A stretch of 64,000 nucleotides of DNA from positions 105,956,198 through 106,020,197 of the forward strand of contig OX377202.1 of NCBI GenBank assembly GCA_947396885.1. Direction: 5' to 3'. The notes beneath the pieces are model-generated. The model was not told the DNA's origin, ran no database searches, and saw only the letters and a program-made list of their open reading frames with translations. The translations under genes and the position numbers were made by a program. Below, one piece after another: positions 55,101 through 64,000 of the stretch (within the stretch, counting starts at the first letter, position 1; every line of letters starts with the position of its first letter). This stretch comes from Heligmosomoides polygyrus polygyrus. Lineage: Eukaryota; Nematoda; Chromadorea; Rhabditida; Heligmosomidae.

Positions 55101-58100
55101 TGTCTCACGCAGAATTCGCGATGACTATGTGAACAGTGTAGGGTATTCTGAATATCCAGAACGCGGAAACCAACTCCTAGTAACCTGTGGATGACGTCCA
55201 GTTCAGCCAATGGCTAGAGTGGTCATTAACATTCCATTAAGACTACCTGCTTGCTTATTGATGACGCTCATAATTGAGCCGATTTCACGGTCGCCTGAGC
55301 CCGTAGTAGTGACCTGAGCCGCAGAAGAGCTTCCTATTGTCACGATGGGTCATCTGAATAGGCTTCAGAAGTACTTTCCAATTAGCCGTGGGTAATGACG
55401 TGCTTCTTCTCTACTTCTTCCATAGTGTGCCACCAAAATGAGGCAGCAATTGCGTAATTCAACGTCAGCAAAGCAAAGTCGTCACTGACAGACGCTGACA
55501 GAGCCCATTTCCAGCCATCAGTCTCTATGGGGTCTTTTTACGTCGAGCAAATTCGTCATGATGGACGTTTAGTTGGCAAGTGAACAGTTCAGAAGCACTC
55601 AGCTGAATGGGTTCGACATGGACCGGGCAATTCATGGGCGCTTTTGGAAGTTTGGAGCCGACTATTGGCAAACTCCCCACCAAGAGTATGATTCGGTGCT
55701 GTTCCCCTAGGCTTTGCAGGGGTTCGATAGTAATTACTAATGGTCTAAGAGTGCTATTTAAGGGTCTAATAAGGTGTCGTAGGCTCTATCTCGATTTTGG
55801 ACGAAAAGTTGGACACATTTTATACTTGTCGCTAATGCGGCCTACATGAGAGGGGGCGGGGACGCGCGAGCCAATCGCAGTTAATCAGTGAACCAATCGA
55901 ACACGTGCCAGCTTTTCGTGATATCAAACGTACACGCTCTACATAGATGGCACGCCCGTTCGATACTCTCCGATTGGTCGGTTGCGTACTTGACGTCCAT
56001 TGTAGGCCACATTAACGACCAGTACCAAGTCGACTTCATGATCGTTGTTTTTCATCCATAAGATCATAAGAGTAGTGTTTACATGGCTTTTATACGAAAA
56101 AATACGTCCGTTTAGGTCTACCTGGTATGCGCCGTGTTTGGTAGAGAATTTGGACCCTCATGGTAGTTGTCGTCAATATGGCCTACATGAGGAAGTGGGA
56201 ACACGCCAACCAATCGCAACTAATCAGAACGACGACTGATGGTCTCTACCTCGACATAAGAGGAGAATTTGGACCCAGATGGTACTTGTCGTCAATATGG
56301 CCTACATGGCATTTTTTCACTGGCTGAGGAGTTTGAACCTACTCGGTACTTGTCGTTAATATGGCCTACATGATTTCTGGAAGCAAGCCTACCAACCTCA
56401 ACTAACTAGAACAATGACTGAACTGATGGTCTCTGCCTCGAGTTTAGAGGAGAATTTTGGCCCAGATGGTACTTGTCGTCAATATGGCCTACATGGCCTT
56501 TTTCACTGGCTAAGGAGTTTGAACCCACTCGGTATTTGTCGTTAATATGGCCTACATGAGGAGGTGGGAACACGCTGACCTACCGCAATTAAGCAGAACA
56601 TCGACCGAACGAACACATGCCAGCTGATCCGAGCGCCGACAGTACACTCCTTAATTGGATAGCACGCTCGTTCGATGCGGTCTGATTGGTCTAGTACGTC
56701 GTCGCTTCTCCATGTAGGCCACATTGTTGACTAGTACCAGAGCAACATCAAGATATAGCTGTTTAAATATAAAGTCCCTGGCTAAGAGTACTATTCGTGA
56801 TTTTCAAAAGATTTCCTGGCCTCTGCCTCGATTTTGAACGAGAATTTGGACCCATATGGTACTTGTCGTCAATGTGGCCTACATGAGGAGGAGGGAAAGC
56901 AAAACATCAACAAAACGAAAATGTGCCGTCGGGTTTGAGCAGCGACCGAACACACTTCATCAGGGTGGCAGGATCGTTCTACACAGCTACACTGGTCTTG
57001 TGTGGCCCCATGTAGGCCACATTAACGACTAGTCCCGGATTCGACTTCAAAATGGTTGCTTAACTGTAAGCTTCTAAGAGCGTTGGTCATAAGGCTCTCA
57101 TGCAGCAAAAACAAGTCCGTTTGGAGCTTTTTGGTATGCGCCATGCATTGTTCTTTTATGAGGCCCCACGTAGGCCATATTAACGACCAGTTTCGGATTG
57201 GACCTCGAAATATGTTTGTTCAACTCTAAGGTCCTGAGAGCTCTGCTCAAAAGGCTGTCGTGCAGCAAAGAACGCTCGTTTGCATCTTTTTGGTATGCGC
57301 CATGCGTTCTGTTTTTTAGCTTGCGGTTTCGTGCTCCCCGCCCCCTCCATGTAGGCCACATTAACGACTAGTTCCGGATTCGACTTTAAAACGGTTGTTT
57401 AACTACAGTTTCCCAAGAGAAGTGCTCACAAGAGTGTTGTACAACAAAAGGGCGTCCGTTTAGGTCTTCTTGGTGTGCGCCATGCATTCTGAATTATTGT
57501 GGCTCTTTGAGTAGATGGTTTCCCATCCGACTTGTCCAGCTGCTTGCGATGGCCATTTAAGAGACAAGTACTCCTTTCTAATCCTTCTTCGAAGACTCGA
57601 GAGGGCAAAAAGGCTTCAACGGTTTGCCGGAGAATCGAACATGAAAGCTTCAGCGCTTCCTACCATCTGTTCCAAAAATGTAGTCTTACGTAGTGTTTCC
57701 AATGCATCAGAATCCCTTTCAGACGTGCTCTAGCTTTGGTCGAGTTGCGATTAGTTTTTATTTTTATTTTTCGAAACGCTCTTCATGATGACAACTGGAA
57801 TTGGATTGCCACTGTTGTGTGTGTATGTCGTCGTAAACAAGGTCTTTGTTTAGAATCCGAGAATTCTCATCAATTATTCTTCTCCCTTCCTTTCAGAACG
57901 CATTTCTTCTTGGTGGGGGTTTAGCTCGCTAAAAATCCTCAAATGATCAAAAGCGTTCGGAGGCTACGACATAGTGGCGCAGTTGGTAGGAAGCGCATCA
58001 CGAATCGATCTCGGGTTCGATTCTCAACTGTCGTTCAGGCCCTACACATACCTTACATGTCGAAGAATTGATGTCAAGCTTAGAGCGTGGAAGGGTAGGA

Positions 58101-61100
58101 CTTGGAATGCACGCGCGTGCGAATCGATTAGTGCGCAGCGATCGCCGGAAAAATCGATATGTCGCTCCTGTAGCTCCCGCTGCGGATCACGAACAGGCCC
58201 TACATAGCTCTTTCGTTGCGTTTCCATCTAGGTTGTCACTTTTTTCTGCTAAAATCCCTATGTCCAGTTCAATATGTCTTAGGACAGAAGAAGAATGCAC
58301 GGCGCATCCCGAAGAGTTTCAATAACGATGTCTTTTGTCCATTAAAGACAGCCTTTAGAGTTCGACATGCTAGTCGATCAGAACTTCCTCTTGCTCGTTT
58401 TCGGAACAATGCCAATGCCATCCAACACGGGCTAATGAGCTCGATAAGATCTTCATTGAGATGAGAGATCGCCCTGCAAACCGCTTCTCTACGAATTCTT
58501 CTCCAGGTCTAAAACAAAAGGAGCTTTAGGATGAGAGGGGTGAGGTTGGATCTTCGCTCAAGTCTTTCTGGGCTTTTAAGGCTTAAATTCCTTCGAAGGT
58601 TTGGAAAGGAATCTGAAATTCTTCGATTTCGTGCTTCCCTTCAATGGTAATCAGCGTCTCTTTCTGTCTGTGACTGAGTTAAAACAAAGTAAATAAACTC
58701 AGAAAGTCGTTAATCCGCAGAGGAAAACTGTAGTAGAACTTCTGATGACCTGAAGTAGACCCAGTGTTCAACTATAGTCAACCGAGCGGTCACCTGTGGT
58801 AGACTGCATTGGATCCAACGATGGGCGTTGGCAGACCCAACGACGATTTGTAGTAGACCCAGTGTTCAACTATACATATTAGCAGTAATGATGACCTATA
58901 ATAGACCCACAGGGCCCATAGATCACCCAGTGTTCAACTACAGTAACGGTCACCTGTAGTAGACCCAGTGTTCTATTATAGCAGACCAAGTGATGAACTG
59001 TATTCCACACTGTGTTCACCTGTTTTAGGTGCAACGATGACCTTTATTACATAAACTCACTGATAGTTGACTTAGCGTTTACTTACAGTAATGGTTACCT
59101 GTAGCTTGTCCAGTGTTCAACTGTTTTAGACCCAACGGTCACCTATAGTACATAAACCAGCTGAATGCCCGTAGTTGACCCAGTGTTTAATTACAGTAGA
59201 CCAAGTGATTGTCTGTAGCTTACTCAGTGTTCAACTGCATTAGACCCAACGGTGACCTGTGCTACATTCAACGATGACCCGTAGTTGATCCAGTGTTCGA
59301 TTATATTAGGACTAACGATGACCTGTAATAGACCACTGGGTCCGTAGTTGACCTACAGTTCAATTACAGTAACGGTTACCTGCAGTAGATCCAGAGATTA
59401 GTTATAGTAGACCGAATAAAAAGAATAAAAAATAACTGCACCTTACCCAGAGTTCAAACTGTATTAGACCCAGTGATGACTTGTAGTAGACTCATTGATT
59501 ACCTGCAGTAGGCCCAGTGTTCAACTGTATTAGTCCCAACGGTGATCTGTGGTAGACCCAACAAGAACCTGTAGTAGACCTAGTGCTCAACTGTCCTAGA
59601 CCCAACGGTGTACTAGCCTGTAGAAGGTCTAGCGGTATACTGTATTAGACCCACTGATGATCTGTAGTAAACCCAGAGTTCAACTGTATTAGGCCCAACG
59701 ATGACCTGTAGTAGACCAACTAATGATCCCTGTAGTAAACCCGTAGTTCAACTGTATTAGACCCAATGGTGACCTGTAGTAGACTCATTAATTACCAGCA
59801 GTAGGCCCAGTGTTCAACTGCATTAGTCCCGACGCTGACCTGTGACCTGTAGTAGACCCAACGAGGACCTGTAGTAGAGCTAGTGCTCAACTGTACTAGA
59901 CCCAACGGTGTAATAGCCTGTAGAAGGCCTAACGGTTTACTGTAGTAGACCCACTAATGATCTGTAGTAAACCCAGAGTTCAACTGTATTAGACCCAACG
60001 TTGACCTGTGGTAGACCCGCTGATGACCTGTAATAGACCCAGTGCTCAACTGTATTGGAACCATCGGTGACCTTTAGTAGACCCACTAATGACCTAGAGT
60101 TTAACTGTATTAGACCTAATGGTGACCTGTAGTAGAGTTCATATCGCGGTACTCACAGTCCACTGCAGTTGACCGGTGCCGTGATTCTGCTCTGGTTTTT
60201 TGAAGGTCGTTTCACTTCATTACGTGCTGTAAATAGGTACTATATAGGTTAGGCATCTACTTTCTAGGGGTAAAAGGTGCGTGTCGTCGTTTTTTCTGGG
60301 ATGCGCCATGCTTTGTATTTCTACAAGTCATCGCTAAGCACCACTTCAAGACTAACGAAGACGCATCGGAATCAATGACTGATGCCGTCGCTAGGGCTGA
60401 ATGCTCTACTTCATTCCCTCATCCTGATCTACTGTCAACTGTCATTTGATTGGAACTTTCGTGATCTACCCGAGATCAGCTCCCTTTTCCGGATTCCTAT
60501 GCCCCGCTAAGCCTGAAGTGCTCGTCAATCCAGGCGTGAAGGTTAATCCGCCGGACGAACGCCGTCTGCATTGAGAAGCAGCCTGTCAGTGAGTGCGCGC
60601 GGCGTGGTGACAAGTTACGTGCTGCTCGTTCTCACGCCTGACGAGACGGTGCTGGCGCTGGGCAGCTCGTCGAAATCTGCATAATTAGTCGCATAATTGC
60701 CAACCGAAGCGGCGACAATGCCCATGACACGATGATGACGGACTGAAGTGATTCGTCGGCGACGGCATCGCGACGCGGTGGGGATGGTTTTCTGAAGGGG
60801 AGCTCCCTATCTCAATCGTGGGTGCTTCCTTGGTATGATCTGACTACTCTTCTCTTCGGGAGTTCAGAGCGGAATGATGTGAAGGCAAACGGAGACAGCC
60901 GCCTTGTCGTCTTCTGAAGAGATGTGGTGACGTCGAGCTGTCCGTCTAGACGGTCTTCTGCCACTTCTCTGAAGCTGCTAAGGTTACCTGCTCCTCTGTG
61001 TGGCTATCGGAGCACCATTTCTCAATCTAGGCTGAATTCAAGGACCTTCATCTATCGGGCTGTTACCTCAAATATCCTGTCACGTCGTTCTCCCATCCGA

Positions 61101-64000
61101 GCTGCTGCGGGTTTTTTGGCGAGGCTCCAAATTGTCGCCCACCGGCGCCATAGACGGACGCTACCGTAATCCCTGACGAAGAAAAAAACCCGAAATGAAA
61201 GTTCTTTGCGAGTGCAGGCAGATCTTATCTCGGTCTCCTAATTAGATCGCCGTCGAAATGGGGGCTGTTAAGCTCAAGATTGATGTCGCAGAATATGGCG
61301 TCTTTGTGGACTCAGAGGTCAGAAGAGGGATATTCTGCTGGTTTTCAGCGCTGTCCATTCTTCTGTCGCCGACGCCACGAAAACCGCCGAGCGAGATGCT
61401 TCTGCCGATTCACTCGACGACGGCGCTGATGTGCGAGGTGGTGTTCGCCGGCGGCGAGACGAGCCGGGCGATCTGGTACAGAAACGGCGAGGAAGTCGGT
61501 ACCGTATCGAGGTGGGTACTGTAGGAATTTGGTTGTCTAGAACGCGCTCTGTTTACAGCGCCCCTTTCAGCGATACAAACGCGATCTTCGAAGACAGGAA
61601 CTACACGGCCGAGCAACCCGTGCCTGAAGTCGGCTTCCTGATCATGAGCAACATCACGAAAGGTGAGCCTTGACCTGCTCCTCATCTGAAGCCCTTTGCC
61701 CTCTTCGCGAAAATACTGGCCGTTTTTGGGTTGCTTTACACTCTTAGTGTCCGTGTTTATAGTGTCTAACTCACCTGCATCGTTGACGCTCTCGCGTTGA
61801 TTTTCGACTTGCTTTTTGGGAGTTATAACGCTACTGTTGATCCTTAACGCGTGCCAAAGTGGCTCAGTTAGTCTTACCCTGTTGTAGGACAAGGGTACGC
61901 TTGGTCTGCCGTTTTTGGCTTCTAACTATAGCGACCCTGGGCTTTAACAGCCTCTAATTAGCGTGGAGAGAGCCCGATCTTCTGAAAAAAGCAAAAATTG
62001 CGAAAATAATGACCGTTTTGTAGTACCCAAAGCTCTGAGGGGCTTTCTTTAGTGTCTAATTTACCAGTCCCGCTGATCCTCTCGTTTAGTTACCTGACGA
62101 GCTAGCATCGTTTCATTGTTCCCTGTCGTGTGCCAAAATAGCCCAGTGATGGAGTTGCGAAAATAATGTCCGTTTTATTAACGATGCAGGCTTTGGGCAT
62201 TCCTGCACCTTCGAGGCAGATCACCGGTACCATCTATGGTCTGATGGCTTGATTGACAGTGCCTCAGCAATGTCTGCACCCACTGTTCCCTGCCGCATGC
62301 CAAATTAGCCCAGTACGACGTGTTTTCCCTCCTAAGACCGGACAACGTCCTTTTTGAGGAACTAGGATTCTGAAACTCAATGGCTTCTGATTTCATCCCT
62401 ACCAATGTAGACACAGTGCGATCTATGCCCTCTACGGATTGGCAATTGGTATACGGCTGACGCGAAAATATTGGCCGTTTTTGTGCTACCCAAGGCTCTC
62501 AGAGGTTTTTCTTTAGTGTTCTGTTCACCTTCGTGACATACTGTTTTGCCGAGCGTCGATACGAGTGATCTACCGAATAATACTATCGTTTCATTGTGCC
62601 CTGTCTCGTGCCAAAGTAGCCCAGCGCGACTTGCGAAAATAATGGCTGCTTTTGTATTATCCCCGACTTTCGTAGTTTGTCCATTTGCGAGGCAAACTAA
62701 CGGTATCACCTGCTCTCCCGTATATTATTGGTTTATTCAGTAGATCAACAACAACATCTCCGTTACTCTGCCGCGTGCCAAAATAGCCCATCATATCAGT
62801 GACGCCTCTTTCCTAGGACATGGGTAGCGACTCATTTACTCATTTGGGCGTAGAAGTATCAGGGTCTTGTATTCTGATACGGTTACGTCTTACTCTTATT
62901 GGCCATTGTTCAGAGAATGTGTCACATGACGCTTCTGGAGTACAGCTATGGGTTAGTGGGGTCCTGTTGCGAAAATAATGGCCGCTATTCTACTACCCAT
63001 ATGTTTAAAGTTTCTAGAGGCTGTGGCTTGAAACCAAGTTTTTCCGCATGAACCGGTGTCGTTCTGGTGGTTGACTTGCTTTATCAGGCGCTAGCGTTTC
63101 TCATTACTCCCTGTCGCGTGCCAAAGTGCCTCAGTGGCCATTTTCTGCCACGGAGCACAGGTAGCGACGTATCTATTGTTATTTTGGTCTTGTTGTTCAG
63201 GCTAATCACCTGCTAACTTGCTCTCTTGCTGTAGGTTTTCCCGTGTTGGGACTAGTAGCACCTCCTCTGAAGCCTCTCGCGTGCCAAATTGGCCCATTGT
63301 GTTCTCCTTGCTTGAGAGATGAAGAACATCGGATCTGTCGGTCTGTCCTTGAAATCGAAAGGCGGAGCTTTTCTCTAATCACTCAGGCTTTCGGCCCAAG
63401 GTGTGTAGCGCAGCTGGAAGAGGTCCTGCCCATGAGCTAGCAGATTAGTCTGGTTTGGTTCCCAGGCTTCTCGAGCATTCCAACTCTAGAAACTGAATAA
63501 ATGGTTTGGTTGGAAGGAAGTAATACTGCTTTCAATCCATCTGAACTCGTATCTTCAGCATTCGTTAGGCTAACAGGATGGAGCAACTTCCCAAACCGAG
63601 TCCTTCCGAGTGCAAGGTGCATCCCTGAACGATTCTGCATCGCCCAACTTGGTCCCTGATTCAGAAGACGAAGGCCTGTACTGGTGCCGTCACGCGGAAT
63701 CTGGCGTTGCTGGTGAAGTTTTCTCGCTGAAAGTCGCCTACGTGGACGAGATTCCTGCCGAGAAGTACATAGAGGTTACGGTAAGTACAGTATTTATGAT
63801 CTTCTGCCGCTATGCACCCTAAATGAATCATTTTCAGCCGCATCAGCCGCTATTCGGCGAGCAGGTGACGTTGGTGTGTCCAATGCCTAAGGCCGTGCCG
63901 CAGCCGACGATCAGCTGGCTACTGGTAGGTAATGCTTCTGAAGGCCTTTTGAAGAAGGCTGTCTGATTCTGCCGATTTCAGAACGGCGAGCCCGTAGTGC
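52124..64000 (+). CDS. Ig-superfamily cell-adhesion protein gene, 5' part (runs off the right edge)
   Basis: This gene model joins six exons (52124-52187, 61349-61511, 61559-61662, 63665-63780, 63838-63924, 63982-64000) and every junction agrees in phase (1,2,1,0,0). About 185 residues are visible. Residues 1-21 are a signal peptide (MRRR then a Leu-rich core). Ig1 has Cys50, Trp64 in IWYRNG and Cys118 in DEGLYWC, which is a normal Cys-Cys spacing. Two N-glycosylation sites, NYT90 and NIT107, support an extracellular protein. Ig2 begins with Cys163 in VTLVCP and Trp176 in PTISWLLNG. The Ig1-Ig2 linker (SLKVAYVDEIP) and the P-x-x-x-P-x-P-x-I-x-W start of Ig2 recall L1/neuroglian and contactin proteins, which place Ig1-4 at the N-terminus. 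A role in neuronal or epithelial adhesion is inferred from that. Fibronectin repeats and any membrane anchor would lie beyond the window. Robo/DCC-type or other Ig receptors remain possible. The Ig fold is confident; the subfamily and the link to exon 1 are less so. Confidence 0.75.
52680..54660. repeat. 22-bp minisatellite array I (intron 1)
   Basis: About 90 diverged copies of a 22-bp unit built on GACCTGCAGTAGACCC followed by AATAGT or AGAGTC. Variants with GACGTCCAGTAGACCC or GATTTGCAGTAGACCC recur. The unit is not a multiple of three. Its reverse complement has no stop codon in any frame, which explains several overlapping minus-strand open frames of about 100 codons with repeating 22-residue patterns. 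It lies inside the inferred first intron. Confidence 0.92.
54661..55821. other. Intron 1 sequence between array I and the MITE cluster
   Basis: Low-copy sequence. Open frames at 54697-54903 and 54924-55124 have no family features, and neither keeps the phase needed to sit between exon 1 and exon 2 with recognisable splice sites. Confidence 0.35.
55822..57380. mobile_element. Cluster of family A MITEs and solo ends in intron 1
   Basis: Near-complete copies lie at 55822-56026, 56531-56738 and 56858-57036. Solo left ends (GGTACTTGTCGTCAATATGG type) start at 56162, 56281, 56345 and 56468, with the phrase GAGGAGAATTTGGACCCAGA before several of them. Solo right ends (TAGGCCACATTAACGACTAG type) lie near 57168-57192 and 57348-57375, each preceded by TGGTATGCGCCATGCRTTST. 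The layout suggests repeated insertion, partial deletion and local duplication. Confidence 0.85.
57968..58050 (+). mobile_element. tRNA-like SINE head
   Basis: GTGGCGCAGTTGGTAGGAAG (A box) and CTCGGGTTCGATTCTCAAC (B box) about 30 bases apart give a tRNA-like promoter. No cloverleaf with a proper acceptor stem was found, so it is read as a SINE or tRNA pseudogene. The following sequence runs into a family C half-element. Confidence 0.5.
58085..58204. mobile_element. Family C element, decayed
   Basis: GAATCGATTAGTGCGCAGCG and AAAAATCGATATGTCGCTCC surround a short core; the right end is CGGATCACGAACAGGCCC. The left end is not clear. Confidence 0.5.
58740..60140. repeat. 22-bp minisatellite array II (intron 1), with 44-bp higher-order units
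   Basis: It uses the same core as array I but a different dominant variant: GACCTGTAGTAGACCC plus AACGGT alternates with GTTCAACTGTATTAGACCC. This makes a 44-bp dimer that is clearest at 59.4-60.1 kb. A longer block repeats: about 59.45-59.70 kb resembles 59.75-60.00 kb, each containing a GTGTACTAGCCTGTAGAAGG-like insert. The two arrays are separated by about 4 kb of MITEs and unique sequence. Confidence 0.9.
60141..61348. other. Low-copy intron 1 sequence leading to the Ig exons
   Basis: One dispersed motif (GGATGCGCCATGCTTTG at 60298). The rest is unique-looking and of moderate GC. The reading frame of exon 2 stays open back to an ATG at 61258, an alternative start with no signal-peptide character. 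Confidence 0.4.
61349..61511 (+). CDS. Exon 2: first half of Ig domain 1
   Basis: The acceptor is GTTTTCAG ending at 61348 and the donor GTGGGT starts at 61512. The exon encodes a proline-rich start, then the first Ig cysteine (ALMCEVV) and the invariant tryptophan in AIWYRNG. It enters in phase 1 and leaves in phase 2. The reading frame is also open back to an ATG at 61258, but that stretch contains the acceptor tract and does not look like an Ig N-terminus. Confidence 0.82.
61559..61662 (+). CDS. Exon 3: middle of Ig domain 1
   Basis: It follows a 47-bp intron (61512-61558) ending GTTTACAG, a size typical of nematode introns. It encodes the C'-E strands of Ig1 with glycosylation sequons NYT and NIT and the strand EVGFLIMSNIT. 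It ends with ACG AAA G before the donor GTGAGCC, in phase 1. Confidence 0.85.
61663..63395. repeat. Intron 3: seven diverged copies of a GTGCCAAARTRGCCCAG repeat
   Basis: CCTGTCGYGTGCCAAARTRG-type phrases lie near 61849, 62119, 62285, 62607, 62768, 63108 and 63278. They alternate with GCGAAAATAATGGCCGTTTT-type phrases near 61708, 61993, 62157, 62461, 62634 and 62969. The first phrase resembles the antisense of the RTE 3' coding end (CCCTGTCGCGTGCCAGAGTG). Confidence 0.75.
63396..63620 (+). mobile_element. tRNA-derived SINE fragment in intron 3
   Basis: The head GTGTAGCGCAGCTGGAAGAG and B-box-like CTGGTTTGGTTCCCAGGC are clear. The downstream body is only weakly similar to the other SINEs. It lies directly upstream of the Ig exon at 63665. 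Confidence 0.5.
63665..63780 (+). CDS. Exon 4: end of Ig domain 1 and Ig1-Ig2 linker
   Basis: The acceptor is CTGATTCAG and the donor is a consensus GTAAGTACAG at 63781. The first two bases complete a Glu codon, giving the tyrosine-corner motif EDEGLYWC with the second Ig1 cysteine. The rest forms strands F and G and the linker KVAYVDEIP, which matches the pattern seen between Ig1 and Ig2 in contactin and L1-type proteins. The exon ends in phase 0. Confidence 0.88.
63838..63924 (+). CDS. Exon 5: start of Ig domain 2
   Basis: A 57-bp intron ends in ATTTTCAG at 63837, and the donor GTAGGT starts at 63925. Both ends are in phase 0. The exon encodes FGEQVTLVCPMP, the first cysteine of Ig2, then PQPTISWLL with the core tryptophan. 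Confidence 0.87.
63982..64000 (+). CDS. Exon 6 (partial): Ig domain 2 continues past the window
   Basis: After a 57-bp intron ending CGATTTCAG, the frame continues as NGEPVV, the expected strand after the Ig2 tryptophan (WLL-NGEPVV). The exon is cut by the end of the window. Confidence 0.8.

Larger units (their letters stand above)
57381..58739. other. Intron 1 sequence with motif matches
   Basis: Dispersed motifs GTGTGCGCCATGCATTCT (57474) and GAATGCACGGCGCATCCCG (58292), a tRNA-like head (57968) and a family C remnant (58085). No exon supported. Confidence 0.4.

Noticed and set aside
52680..60140. CRISPR-like array
   Set aside because: Units are contiguous 22-bp repeats without unique spacers, and the DNA is eukaryotic.

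Overview
This is eukaryotic nuclear DNA, most likely from a nematode. The evidence is short introns with GTRAGT/GTGAGC donors and TTTTCAG/TTTACAG acceptors (one intron is only 47 bp), a 5'-truncated RTE-type LINE whose reverse transcriptase resembles the hookworm/chromadorean type, many tRNA-derived SINEs and very dense small inverted-repeat elements. The species cannot be named from the sequence. Nothing prokaryotic is present (no operons, Shine-Dalgarno series or CRISPR).

Only one host gene is well supported, and it lies at the right end. A signal-peptide exon at 52124-52187 matches in splice phase a run of immunoglobulin-domain exons at 61349-61511, 61559-61662, 63665-63780, 63838-63924 and 63982-64000, where the gene leaves the window. 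The predicted product is a secreted or membrane-anchored Ig-superfamily adhesion molecule. The Ig1-Ig2 linker and the start of Ig2 look most like the L1/contactin group. Its first intron would be about 9.2 kb and holds two related 22-bp minisatellite arrays (52.68-54.66 and 58.74-60.14 kb) and a cluster of MITEs (55.8-57.4 kb). Intron 3 is built of diverged repeats.

The left 52 kb shows no convincing host gene. It is a repeat desert. Family A MITEs (ends CTTGTCGTTAATGTGGCC) include four copies carried in a ~300-bp tandem array at 8.4-9.4 kb. Family B MITEs (GTCGCGAATATGGGCAGCAT) share a CCAATCA-rich interior with A. Family C palindromes are flanked by TTA/TAA and carry ATCGATCG cores. Family D elements have ends reading GGGCCGGATTCATCAA. 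Family G elements have ends reading CCTAATCGGGAGGGG. There is also a dispersed family marked by ATTAATTTTGCGCGGACG. Three copies of one RTE LINE are present: 45617-47083, 25036-25577 (reverse) and about 27247-27600. A degenerate, possibly gag-like relic lies at 2.5-3.3 kb on the minus strand.

The most informative structure is at 31.89-33.68 kb. A family D element is interrupted by a second D element with an AG duplication, and then by four different palindromes joined end to end through shared TTA/TAA triplets. Uninterrupted relatives at 27.76-28.08 and 31.35-31.54 kb show the empty sites. Most of the short open reading frames in the window are by-products of these repeats.
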